This document shows positions 23,325-30,622 of a stretch of 31,873 nucleotides of DNA, piece by piece. The notes under the pieces were generated by a model that was not told the origin of the DNA, searched no databases, and saw only the letters and a list, made by a program, of their open reading frames with translations. The position numbers and the translations under genes are program-made. The stretch comes from CAYPAV01 sp964408805 (GTDB lineage Bacteria; Pseudomonadota; Alphaproteobacteria; UBA8366): the NCBI GenBank assembly GCA_964408805.1, contig CAYPAV010000035.1, positions 1-31,873 on the forward strand, written 5' to 3'. Numbering within the stretch: the first letter of the stretch is position 1; each line of letters opens with the position of its first letter.

Positions 23325-23764
23325 CCCGCACGTTCTCGGTCGGCGATGAGGTTCCCCCCTTGAGCAAGACCATGACGCAGGACGCGATCAATCTGTTCGA
23401 AAAAAGCGGCGGCTCGGAGGGGCCGAGCCAGTTCACCGACGATGCGACCGCGCAGGGCGTCCTCGGCACCAGCGGCACCGTCGCGTCGGGGCGGATGTCG
23501 CTGACCTTTGGCTCGGAGCTCTTGCGGCGCTATTTCGGGGCCGAGGTTTACAACCGAGGCGGCATGATAGAGCTGCGCTTCCTAAGACCGGTGCGCCCGG
23601 GTGACACGGTGACCCTTACCGGCAAGGTGACCGGCTTCGACAAGGTGACGAATGGCGTCCGCGTTGCCGTGGACGTCACCGGAACCAACCAGAAGGGCAA
23701 TACCACCGCCGCCGGTGCGGGTGCGTGCATCGTTCCCAGCCTGTGGGTACCGGAAGCCGAATAA
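23315..23764 (+). CDS. MaoC/hotdog protein, putative hydratase subunit B
   Basis: A 149-residue hotdog protein. ATG 23315 (10 bases after GGAGG) is preferred; ATG 23321 would give the classic ATGA overlap with the previous stop. It starts 'MTRTFSVGDEVPPLSKTMTQD', like MaoC dehydratases. In the catalytic region 'GPSQFTDDATAQGVLGTSGTVASGR' the His aligns with F40 and the Asp is missing, so the usual dyad appears lost. The C-terminal 'IELRFLRPVRPGDTVTLTGKV' is standard MaoC. The pair with 22905 may be a heteromeric hydratase with an unusual mechanism, or a binding or thioesterase-like protein. It ends 22 bases from a convergent acyl-CoA dehydrogenase gene. Confidence 0.85.
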   Translation: MAMTRTFSVGDEVPPLSKTMTQDAINLFEKSGGSEGPSQFTDDATAQGVLGTSGTVASGRMSLTFGSELLRRYFGAEVYNRGGMIELRFLRPVRPGDTVTLTGKVTGFDKVTNGVRVAVDVTGTNQKGNTTAAGAGACIVPSLWVPEAE

Positions 23765-23786
23765 ACGACTTCGAGGGCACTGGCGC

Positions 23787-25007
23787 CTAATTGCGGGGCG
23801 GGCGGGGCAGGTCTAGGCCGCGCCGGGCGACTTGGTCGCGCATCACCTGGGTACTACCGTGATTGATGCCGGACTGGAAGGCGCCCTGCAAATTGTGGGC
23901 GAAGACCCCGCCTTCGACCGCGTGCGGCGAGCCGTTCAGCAGTTGCCCATAGGGACCAAGCATCTGCGCGATCGCCTCGGTGGTGTGCACGCCATGCTCC
24001 GGCGCCCAGGTTTTCTCGGCCGCGCCTTCATAGGTAAAGTCCCCGCCATGATTGACGATGGACATGCTGCGCATCGTCATCAACCGGCAGACCTGCGCCT
24101 CGATCCACAATTCGGCGATCTTGTCACGCATCGCCGGATCGTCCTTGGGGGAATATCCATCGAAGCTGTTCGATTTGACGAAGTTGACGATATCCTCGTC
24201 ACGGCGGACCGAAATCAGATAGCGCGCCGCACCCACCCGATCGAGGTTGAGGCCCATGGCCCCAACCCGCCAGCCTTCGTTCTCCTTGCCGAGAAGGCTG
24301 TCCGCCGGAATACGCACGTCATCGAAGAAGGTTTCGTTGGTCCGCTGATGGCCGTAAGTGGTGCCCACCGGGGCCGTCGGATTGTTCTGCATCGTCCATA
24401 AGGGCCGAACCGTGATGCCGGGCGTATCCATCGGGAACAGGAAAATCGAGATGCCGCGGTGCTTCGGCGCTTCCGGATCGGTCCGCGCCATCAGATAGAT
24501 GTGGGTCGAGACATGAGCCGACGAGGTGTACATCTTCTGACCGTTGATGACGTATTCATCGCCGTCGCGCACCGCTCGGCACTGCAGGGAGGCAAGGTCG
24601 GCACCGGCATGGGGTTCGGTAAAGCCGAGGGCGAGGGAGACCTCGCGCTTGATCAGTCCCGGAATGTAAAACTTCTTCTGCTCCTCGGTGCCCGCCGCCA
24701 TGATCGCCGGCGCGCCGCTTCCGCCCATGCCGACGGGAATGTCCAAACGGGTGAACTCCTCCTCGACGATGTACTGGGTCATGCGGTCGCCGCCCTGGCC
24801 GCCGTACTCCTTCGGGTAGGTGATGCCCAACCAGCCGCGCGCGTGGATCTTGTCGTACAGTTCCTTCATCGGGCCACTATCGGGGCTCGATGCATTCGAT
24901 TCCGACGTTCCGCGTTCGGCCATGACCTCATCCGTCACGTTCTCGGCGATGAAGGCGCGGACCTCGTTCCGTAAGGCTTCCTGCTCTGGCGTATATGCGA
25001 AGTCCAT
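23787..25007 (-). CDS. Acyl-CoA dehydrogenase family protein (paralogue 2)
   Basis: A 406-residue protein with GGAGAT upstream of ATG 25005-25007. It is very like the one at 12670: both share 'LGFTEPHAGADLASLQCRAV', 'RGISIFLFPMDTPGITVRPL', 'GAMGLNLDRVGAARYL' and 'EIWIEAQV'-type stretches ('ELWIEAQVCRLMTMRSMSIV'). As there, His (H383, 'INHGSTQVMRD') replaces the Y-E-G-T catalytic Glu and Asp occupies the helix-G site. The main divergence is at residues 29-60, near the acyl-binding N-terminal domain, which may reflect a different substrate. It is downstream of the second MmgE/PrpD gene and convergent with the MaoC pair. Confidence 0.93.
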   Translation of the reverse strand: MDFAYTPEQEALRNEVRAFIAENVTDEVMAERGTSESNASSPDSGPMKELYDKIHARGWLGITYPKEYGGQGGDRMTQYIVEEEFTRLDIPVGMGGSGAPAIMAAGTEEQKKFYIPGLIKREVSLALGFTEPHAGADLASLQCRAVRDGDEYVINGQKMYTSSAHVSTHIYLMARTDPEAPKHRGISIFLFPMDTPGITVRPLWTMQNNPTAPVGTTYGHQRTNETFFDDVRIPADSLLGKENEGWRVGAMGLNLDRVGAARYLISVRRDEDIVNFVKSNSFDGYSPKDDPAMRDKIAELWIEAQVCRLMTMRSMSIVNHGGDFTYEGAAEKTWAPEHGVHTTEAIAQMLGPYGQLLNGSPHAVEGGVFAHNLQGAFQSGINHGSTQVMRDQVARRGLDLPRPPRN

Positions 25008-25104
25008 TGGGTCGTATCTCCTTCTCGTCGTCGTCCGTGTCCGGCTTCCATCATCCCGCCGGGCTGTCGTGCCCCGAAATCGATTCCGATCTCATACGGT
25101 CTTA

Positions 25105-25116
25105 TATACGCGTATA
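25105..25116. promoter_or_regulatory. Perfect palindrome TATACGCGTATA upstream of acyl-CoA dehydrogenase
   Basis: A 12-base perfect palindrome lies about 90-100 bases upstream of the acyl-CoA dehydrogenase start, inside the 189-base gap after the MmgE/PrpD gene. It is more A+T-rich than its surroundings. TACAAT (minus strand, revcomp of 25125-25130 region) just upstream resembles a -10 box, which would put the palindrome over the transcription start, a repressor-like position. The binding protein is unknown. Confidence 0.4.
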
Positions 25117-25196
25117 GGGACGGGATTGTAGCCGCCGGTGTCCATACCCGCCATAATATCCCGCCCCGTTCCACACCTGGTTTGCGGGAGACGCCA

Positions 25197-26558
25197 TCAA
25201 GCTGTCAATTCACCGATCAGGTTCTCGACGGCCGGGATCGTCTCGAGAGCTTCCAGCGCCGCGATGGAGCGTTCCAACCCTTCGCCTTTCAGCGCGCGGG
25301 CCGCACAGCCGCGATACTTATCCACCAACTCGTCGCGGGTCATCGGGTTTCCGGGGCTGCCACGCACCTTCTCCACCTGCCGGGTGAAGGTCCGACCGTC
25401 CTTCATAGTGATGGTGACCGGAGTCTTCCGTCGAGATGTCCCATCATCCACCCATTCCGAACGCGCATTTACCACGACCTTCTCCAATGCAGCGCGCATC
25501 CGCGGCGCGCTACAATAGGCATCCTGGAACGTGTCGAGATCCACTCTGCGGTCCAGCAGCATCGCCGCCAGAACATAGTCGATCGAGAACTTTCCGCGGA
25601 AACCATCCTCGGGTTTGTGGAACCGCACGATATCGAGAAGGTCCGGATGGACATCCACCTCCAGCCGTTCAACGTCGTCGATCTGGATGTCATGTTCCGT
25701 CACCAGCTCCGCGGCCGCGTCCAGTGCCCGCAGATTGCCGCCGCAGCACGGATAGCGCTTGACCGTCAGACCGGGATCGACGATCGACCAATGCGTTCCC
25801 AACCCATCCGCCATCTTCTCGAGGGTGTAGTTCCCGTCTCCATGGAACGCGGAATAGAAACCGTAGTCACCCTCGAGACCGGCCGGATCGGCCCTGTAGT
25901 CTTTCCGCGCGAGCAGAACCGCGGTCACCCCGGCTCGGGCCGCGTTGCCGGCGTGAATACCCTTGCCCCAAGTGCCGAAGTGCTGCGTCAGCCCGCCGGC
26001 GTTCGCCGCCCCGAGCCCGATCGCCACCCCCATTTGCTCGGGATTCAGCCCCGCAATGCTGCCAGCCCCCGCCGCCGCTGCCGAACACCCATAGAGGGAG
26101 GTAGGATGAAATCCGGTCCCCCGCAGCACATGCTCGTGCTGACGTCCGGAGGAAGACATCCGCTCGAATACCTCCAGGCCGACACAGACGGCGGCAACCA
26201 GTTCGCCACCGGTCGAGCCGGCTTCCTCGGCCATGGCGAGTGCCGCGGGCAGGATGCAGGCGGTTGGATGTGAAAAGCCCGTATCGTCGAAATCCAACAG
26301 GTGGGCGAGAGCGCCATTGGCCCATGCGGCGGAGACGACGCCGGTGCGGAGCGTGGTCCCGAGAACACTCGCCCTCGGGTCGCCTCCCTGCTCGCGGGTA
26401 ATGTCCACGACGATGCGCCCCGCGGGTTCCGCGCTCGCGGCGAGCGCCACACCGGTGCAATCCAGGATATGCCGTTTCGTCGCGGCGATCGCCTCGGCGC
26501 TGATGTCGTCAAGGCGTGTCTTGCTGGCGAACTCGGAAAGGACGGTCGTTGCTTTCAT
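25197..26558 (-). CDS. MmgE/PrpD family protein
   Basis: A 453-residue protein with GGGAAA upstream of ATG 26556-26558. Family features: 'HILDCTGVALA' (30-40), 'LAHLLDFDDTGFSHPTACILPAA' in two parts around D91/D92 and H97, 'GTGFHPTSLYGCSAAAAG' (147-164), 'FGTWGKGIHAGNAARAG' (194-210) and 'LTVKRYPCCGGNLRALD' (264-280, K267). The reaction is not deducible: the family covers methylcitrate dehydratase, aconitate decarboxylase and iminodisuccinate epimerase. It lies 176 bases downstream of the PLP enzyme and 189 upstream of the dehydrogenase on the same strand. It is clearly diverged from the MmgE/PrpD gene at 7714. Confidence 0.93.
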   Translation of the reverse strand: MKATTVLSEFASKTRLDDISAEAIAATKRHILDCTGVALAASAEPAGRIVVDITREQGGDPRASVLGTTLRTGVVSAAWANGALAHLLDFDDTGFSHPTACILPAALAMAEEAGSTGGELVAAVCVGLEVFERMSSSGRQHEHVLRGTGFHPTSLYGCSAAAAGAGSIAGLNPEQMGVAIGLGAANAGGLTQHFGTWGKGIHAGNAARAGVTAVLLARKDYRADPAGLEGDYGFYSAFHGDGNYTLEKMADGLGTHWSIVDPGLTVKRYPCCGGNLRALDAAAELVTEHDIQIDDVERLEVDVHPDLLDIVRFHKPEDGFRGKFSIDYVLAAMLLDRRVDLDTFQDAYCSAPRMRAALEKVVVNARSEWVDDGTSRRKTPVTITMKDGRTFTRQVEKVRGSPGNPMTRDELVDKYRGCAARALKGEGLERSIAALEALETIPAVENLIGELTA

Positions 26559-26734
26559 GGATGTTTCCCGTTTCGTTCGGGACGCCGCGCCGTTGCAGCC
26601 CGTCCCGCTCCCACCGGCGGTGGAATGATCGTGGCCGTCACGGTATCAAGGCGCCCTACCGGTCGCAAGGAAGCCACAAAGCGTCGTAACCCGCGCCAAT
26701 CTCTATACCACCTAGAAGGGCGCTCCAGCCGTGT

Positions 26735-28039
26735 CTAGTCGGCGGCGTCGGATTGCGCCATGTCGCGCTGTGCGGCAAAGGGGCCGAGGATCGTCTGCTG
26801 CGCCGCCGCAGGGTCGTCGATGCACCCTGCCAAAAAATCGAGCCCGTCATCCAGCGCATCAATGATCCGATCGACGCCGAAGCGTCCGCCGTCGGGATAC
26901 AGCATGAAGCGGATCGAGGGCGAAGAGCCCGGCATGCCGACAGAGGGGATCGTCACCACGCCGTATTTCTCCAGGAGATACAGGCAGACCGTCGAAGTCG
27001 CCTCGATCGGCTTGATGGCCAGCTTGCGTCCGCCGGCACGGTCGAGCGCCAGGTTGACGATCGTATCCTCGGCGATGCCGATCCCGGGTCCCGCCGGGTA
27101 TACCGCCTCCGAACCGAACTTCTGACGCATGTTGCCGAGCAATAGTTCGGCGAGGCGTCCGGCCTCGGCGACCGGCTCGGAATCGTATTTCTCTATCGCA
27201 CGGTAGACCGCGGCGGCGTGGCTGGTCTGCGCGTCGATGCCGTGCCCGAAGCTGAAGCCCTGGATCTTGTTGATCAGGTCCTTGCGGCCCGCCATCGGGC
27301 CGGCGCGCGGCCCGATCATGTGTTTGTCGGTCGAGAAGATCGCGATATCGACAGGACCGACCTGAAAGCTCGGCGGTTCGCCGAACACGGCCATCCGGGC
27401 CGACAGGTGCGCGTCGTCGAGGAACACCGGGATATCTTCGTCTGCGAACAACCGCAGGGTCTTGACCAGGTCGTCGTAGTCCATGTGATGTTTGGCGTGC
27501 GAAATCGGCGTTACCGCGGCGAGCTTGGGCCGGATGCCGGACGCCAGCGCATCCGCCGCTCCGGCATAGCCGTAGGCCTCGTGAAAGTCGCCCTGCGCCA
27601 GTCGCACGCCGCGTTCCATGGAAGGGTGCGAGCGTCCCTTGCCGATGATCGACAGCAGGGCTTCGCCCGGTTCCATCATGGTGCACATGATCGAGATCAT
27701 CGCCGACGAGATGCGGTTGGTGACGAAGCCGGCGTGCTCTTCCGGATCGCCGCCGAGGAACTCGACGACCTTGTCCTCGATCTTGCGGTCGAAATGAGCG
27801 TAATAGGTGAGCTGGGTGTCGAGCCGTTCGAGGTCTTGCTCGTCAACCGGGAAGCTGCGCGACAACGCCGTCAGGTTGAATACGGTATCTCGACCACCGG
27901 CGAGAACGCGTTCGCGGATCAGCCGCCGTCCATTCAGCATGCGGAGCGCCTCGTCGCCGAGGTCGCGAAGGATCGTTCCACGCGCGTAGGAAACCGATGA
28001 ATCGATTGGGTTGCCGAAACCGTCAGTGCTGCCGGCCAT
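26735..28039 (-). CDS. PLP-dependent enzyme, SelA/DgaE-like fold type I
   Basis: A 434-residue protein counted from ATG 28037-28039, with AGGGAG 9 bases upstream. The cofactor site is visible: Asp in 'VFLDDAHLSARMAVFG' (D208/D209) and the Schiff-base Lys in 'IFSTDKHMIGPRAGPMAG' (K239). The x-D-K-x-x-x-G-P-x-A-G-x-x-x-G pattern resembles selenocysteine synthase SelA and its relatives such as D-glucosaminate-6-phosphate ammonia-lyase. No selC or selB gene is here, so a lyase or transferase acting on a small amino compound is likelier than selenium metabolism. It starts the minus-strand run towards MmgE/PrpD and diverges from the deacetylase gene. Confidence 0.85.
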   Translation of the reverse strand: MAGSTDGFGNPIDSSVSYARGTILRDLGDEALRMLNGRRLIRERVLAGGRDTVFNLTALSRSFPVDEQDLERLDTQLTYYAHFDRKIEDKVVEFLGGDPEEHAGFVTNRISSAMISIMCTMMEPGEALLSIIGKGRSHPSMERGVRLAQGDFHEAYGYAGAADALASGIRPKLAAVTPISHAKHHMDYDDLVKTLRLFADEDIPVFLDDAHLSARMAVFGEPPSFQVGPVDIAIFSTDKHMIGPRAGPMAGRKDLINKIQGFSFGHGIDAQTSHAAAVYRAIEKYDSEPVAEAGRLAELLLGNMRQKFGSEAVYPAGPGIGIAEDTIVNLALDRAGGRKLAIKPIEATSTVCLYLLEKYGVVTIPSVGMPGSSPSIRFMLYPDGGRFGVDRIIDALDDGLDFLAGCIDDPAAAQQTILGPFAAQRDMAQSDAAD

Positions 28040-28284
28040 GATCTCAACTCCCTGGTTGGCCCCGGCCTCGGTTCGACCCCCGCAGGCTCCGGGACAGATG
28101 TCGCCAGCATTACGGTAGTACCGGGCAGACGCACGACATATGACTTGGATCAAATCGGGGACGACGGTGTCATTGCGACATCGCCCGTTGGAATCGATTT
28201 ATTCTCGCGAAAGCCATGGCGTGCGCAGCGGAACTTTGCGATTGTTATGGTGGGGAAAAGACTGGATTTAGGAGGCATTATTCG
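28040..28284. promoter_or_regulatory. Divergent intergenic region between PLP enzyme and deacetylase
   Basis: This 245-base region should contain both promoters. A short odd-centred palindrome CGGTA-G-TACCG sits at 28113-28123, and AGGAGG at 28270-28275 is the ribosome site of the deacetylase. No convincing -35/-10 pair was identified. Confidence 0.4.
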
Positions 28285-29175
28285 ATGGAACCGCACCCGT
28301 ATGGACCGTTTAAATACGTTCCCGTCAACCGCCGCCCGAAGATATCGTGGCCGAATGATGCGCGCGTGGCCCTGTGGGTCATTCCCAACATCGAATATTT
28401 CGCGCTCGACGAACCGCTACCCAGCGACTCGTTCGATCGACCGGGTGCAACCGCGCACACGCCGATGGTTCGCGAGTGGGGTTTGCGGGATTACGGTAAC
28501 CGGGTCGGCGTGTTCCGGATCATGGAGGTCCTGGAAAAATACGGCATCCGCGCCACGGTTTCGCTGAATAGCGATGTCTGCGATGCCTTTCCGGAAATCA
28601 TCAAAGACGGCGTCAAGCTCGACTGGGAGTTCATGGGCCATTGCAAGGGCAACATGCACCGGCTGAGTGAAATCCCCCCCGAATCCGAACGCGCCTATAT
28701 CAACGAGGTGCTGTCGCGTATCGAAGCGGCCACCGGCACACGGCCCGCCGGGTGGCTCGGCGCCGGATTGGCCGAAACCTGGAACACCCTCGATTACCTG
28801 GTCGAGGCCGGATGTCTCTACGTTTCCGACTGGGTCAATGACGACCAGCCCTACATGATGGATATCGGCGGCAAGCCGTTGGTATACCTACCCTATTCCT
28901 TCGATACGAATGATTCGCCGGCGATCGGCCGCAATCGCTACACCCCGGGCGAGTTCGAGCGTATGATCAAGGATCAGTTCGACGTACTGTATCGCGAAGG
29001 AGCGGAATCCGGGCGTGTCATGGCGATTTGCCTGCATCCGTATATCATCGGACAACCGCACCGCATCGGCGCTCTCGACCGGGCCTTGGAACATATATGC
29101 GCCCATGCCGGCGTGTGGAAGGCGACCGGAACGGAAATCGTCGAGCATTACCTGAAGGCCGGCGTTACCTGGTAG
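28285..29175 (+). CDS. Polysaccharide deacetylase family protein, PuuE-like
   Basis: A 296-residue NodB-homology protein; ATG 28285 is set by AGGAGG 9 bases upstream. 'GNRVGVFRIMEVLEKYGIRATVSLNSDVCD' (71-100, in parts) is the first NodB strand-helix-strand with the metal/base Asp D97. 'EFMGHCKGNMH' supplies H119 and H125, 'GWLGAGLAETWNTLDYL' is motif 3, and 'MAICLHPYIIGQPHRI' supplies H251. The order resembles PuuE-type allantoinases and imidase-like members more than secreted chitin deacetylases. There is no signal peptide, so it probably acts in the cytosol on an amide or cyclic imide. It is followed 53 bases later by a CaiB gene. Confidence 0.88.
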   Translation: MEPHPYGPFKYVPVNRRPKISWPNDARVALWVIPNIEYFALDEPLPSDSFDRPGATAHTPMVREWGLRDYGNRVGVFRIMEVLEKYGIRATVSLNSDVCDAFPEIIKDGVKLDWEFMGHCKGNMHRLSEIPPESERAYINEVLSRIEAATGTRPAGWLGAGLAETWNTLDYLVEAGCLYVSDWVNDDQPYMMDIGGKPLVYLPYSFDTNDSPAIGRNRYTPGEFERMIKDQFDVLYREGAESGRVMAICLHPYIIGQPHRIGALDRALEHICAHAGVWKATGTEIVEHYLKAGVTW

Positions 29176-29228
29176 GCGCGGATGGCGCCGCGGGTGAACG
29201 GAAATTTGAAATAGAGAGGAACAAGATC

Positions 29229-30464
29229 ATGGATGGAATTAACACACCAAGCGCGCCCCCCGCGCTCGACGGCATTAAGGTCCTCGACTTCACGCAGTTC
29301 GAGGCCGGCCCATCCTGTACCCAAGCACTGGCCTGGATGGGCGCGGAAGTCGTCAAGGTCGAAGAACCGAAACGCGGCGAACCGGGCCGTTGGGGACTCA
29401 GCAATCGCAAGGATGCCGACGCACATTATTTTATCTTCTACAACACCAACAAGAAGAGCATCACCTGCAATCTGAAATCGCCGGAAGGCAAGGCGCTGAT
29501 CGAGAAAATGGTCAAGACCGTCGATGTCGTCGTTGAAAACATGGCGCCCGGCACGTTCGCTCGGCTTGGTTTCGATTATGAGCGGCTGAACGAACTGAAC
29601 CCCCGCATCATCTTCGCGCAGGTGAAGGGATTTTCGCCGGACGGTCCGCACGCGAACTATCTGGCCTTCGATATGATCGCGCAGGCCGCCGGCGGGACCT
29701 TCGCCGTCAATGGCTTGCCGGACCAACCACCGATCCGTCCAGGCGCCACGATGGGTGATACGGGCACCGGCATGATGGCCGCGATGGGCATCCTCGGCGC
29801 CCTGTTTCAACGGACCAACACCGGCAAGGGACAACATGTCCAGGTCGCCATGCGCGATGCGATGGTCAATTACAGCCGCACGCCGATGAGCCGCCAGGCC
29901 GCGGTCGAGGACGACTCTCTAATGCCGCGCATCGGCAATGAGGTTTACGGGACCGCGCCCGGCGGGCTGTACCCGTGCAAACCGGGCGGGCTCGATGACT
30001 GGGCCTACATTTTCGCGTCGCGCGGCAATGAAGAGCACTGGAAGCGGTTGTGCCGAGCCATCGGTCGCGAGGACCTATTGGAGGATCCGCAGATGCAGGA
30101 CGGCGGCGCGCGATACAAACAGAAGGACATCGTCAACGAGGCAATCAAGGCGTGGACCACGCAGCACACCAAGAAGGAGGTCATGGAAATCATCGCCGGC
30201 GCCGGCGTGCCCTGCGGTGCGGTCTTCAACATGAAAGAGCAGCTTGAAGACGAGGATCTGCATGCCCGCGGCATCATGAGCAAGATCGATCATCCGGTTC
30301 GCGGCGAAGTTACCGTGCCCACCTCGCCGATCCGGATGTCCGCAACCAAGGTTCCGATCCGGTCCGCGCCGGTTCACGGCGCGAATAACGAGGAAATCTA
30401 CGGCGATTGGCTTGGTCTCTCGACTGAAGAGGTCAAGAAAATGCGGGCGGAGAACGTTATCTGA
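29229..30464 (+). CDS. CaiB/BaiF family III CoA-transferase
   Basis: A 411-residue protein with AGAGG before ATG 29229. It has 'LDGIKVLDFTQFEAGPSC' (13-30), 'WMGAEVVKVEEPKRGEPG', 'YNTNKKSITCNLKSPEGK' and the conserved catalytic Asp D148 in 'NYLAFDMIAQAAGG'. 'RPGATMGDTGTGMMAAMGIL' and 'LEDEDLHARGIMSKIDHPV' complete the family pattern. The overall motif set is close to formyl-CoA:oxalate-type transferases, but substrate cannot be assigned. With the NodB-like gene upstream it may form a two-gene operon: amide or imide hydrolysis to an acid, then CoA activation. A GC-rich hairpin follows the stop. Confidence 0.94.
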   Translation: MDGINTPSAPPALDGIKVLDFTQFEAGPSCTQALAWMGAEVVKVEEPKRGEPGRWGLSNRKDADAHYFIFYNTNKKSITCNLKSPEGKALIEKMVKTVDVVVENMAPGTFARLGFDYERLNELNPRIIFAQVKGFSPDGPHANYLAFDMIAQAAGGTFAVNGLPDQPPIRPGATMGDTGTGMMAAMGILGALFQRTNTGKGQHVQVAMRDAMVNYSRTPMSRQAAVEDDSLMPRIGNEVYGTAPGGLYPCKPGGLDDWAYIFASRGNEEHWKRLCRAIGREDLLEDPQMQDGGARYKQKDIVNEAIKAWTTQHTKKEVMEIIAGAGVPCGAVFNMKEQLEDEDLHARGIMSKIDHPVRGEVTVPTSPIRMSATKVPIRSAPVHGANNEEIYGDWLGLSTEEVKKMRAENVI

Positions 30465-30480
30465 GCGAAGGGCAAAATGG

Positions 30481-30503
30481 CGGCGGGGCCCGGGGCCCCG
30501 CCG
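30481..30503 (+). terminator. GC-rich hairpin after the CaiB gene
   Basis: CGGCGGGGCC (30481-30490) pairs perfectly with 30494-30503 around a 3-base loop, 16 bases beyond the CaiB stop. No T-run follows, so termination may be imperfect. It separates the CaiB gene from the monooxygenase gene. Confidence 0.6.
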
Positions 30504-30622
30504 GCCAATACAGGGTCGATACCCGAGTATTTTGATTTCTACCAATGGTCCTCTACGTTCAAAGGATCAACATTTCCCCATGGGGGTAGCGTGTTGTTGT
30601 TGAACTCAATTGGGGAATACCA

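Noticed and set aside
26735..28039. Selenium metabolism (SelA proper)
   Set aside because: The protein is only SelA-like in its PLP region, and no selB, selC or selD gene or obvious selenoprotein is in the window.
28113..28123. CGGTA-G-TACCG palindrome as an operator
   Set aside because: Only five-base arms and no second copy or nearby regulator; mentioned only in the intergenic entry.
28097..28182. Inverted repeat GATGTCGC / GCGACATC about 70 bases apart
   Set aside because: An 8-base match in a region this size is expected by chance; no other support.
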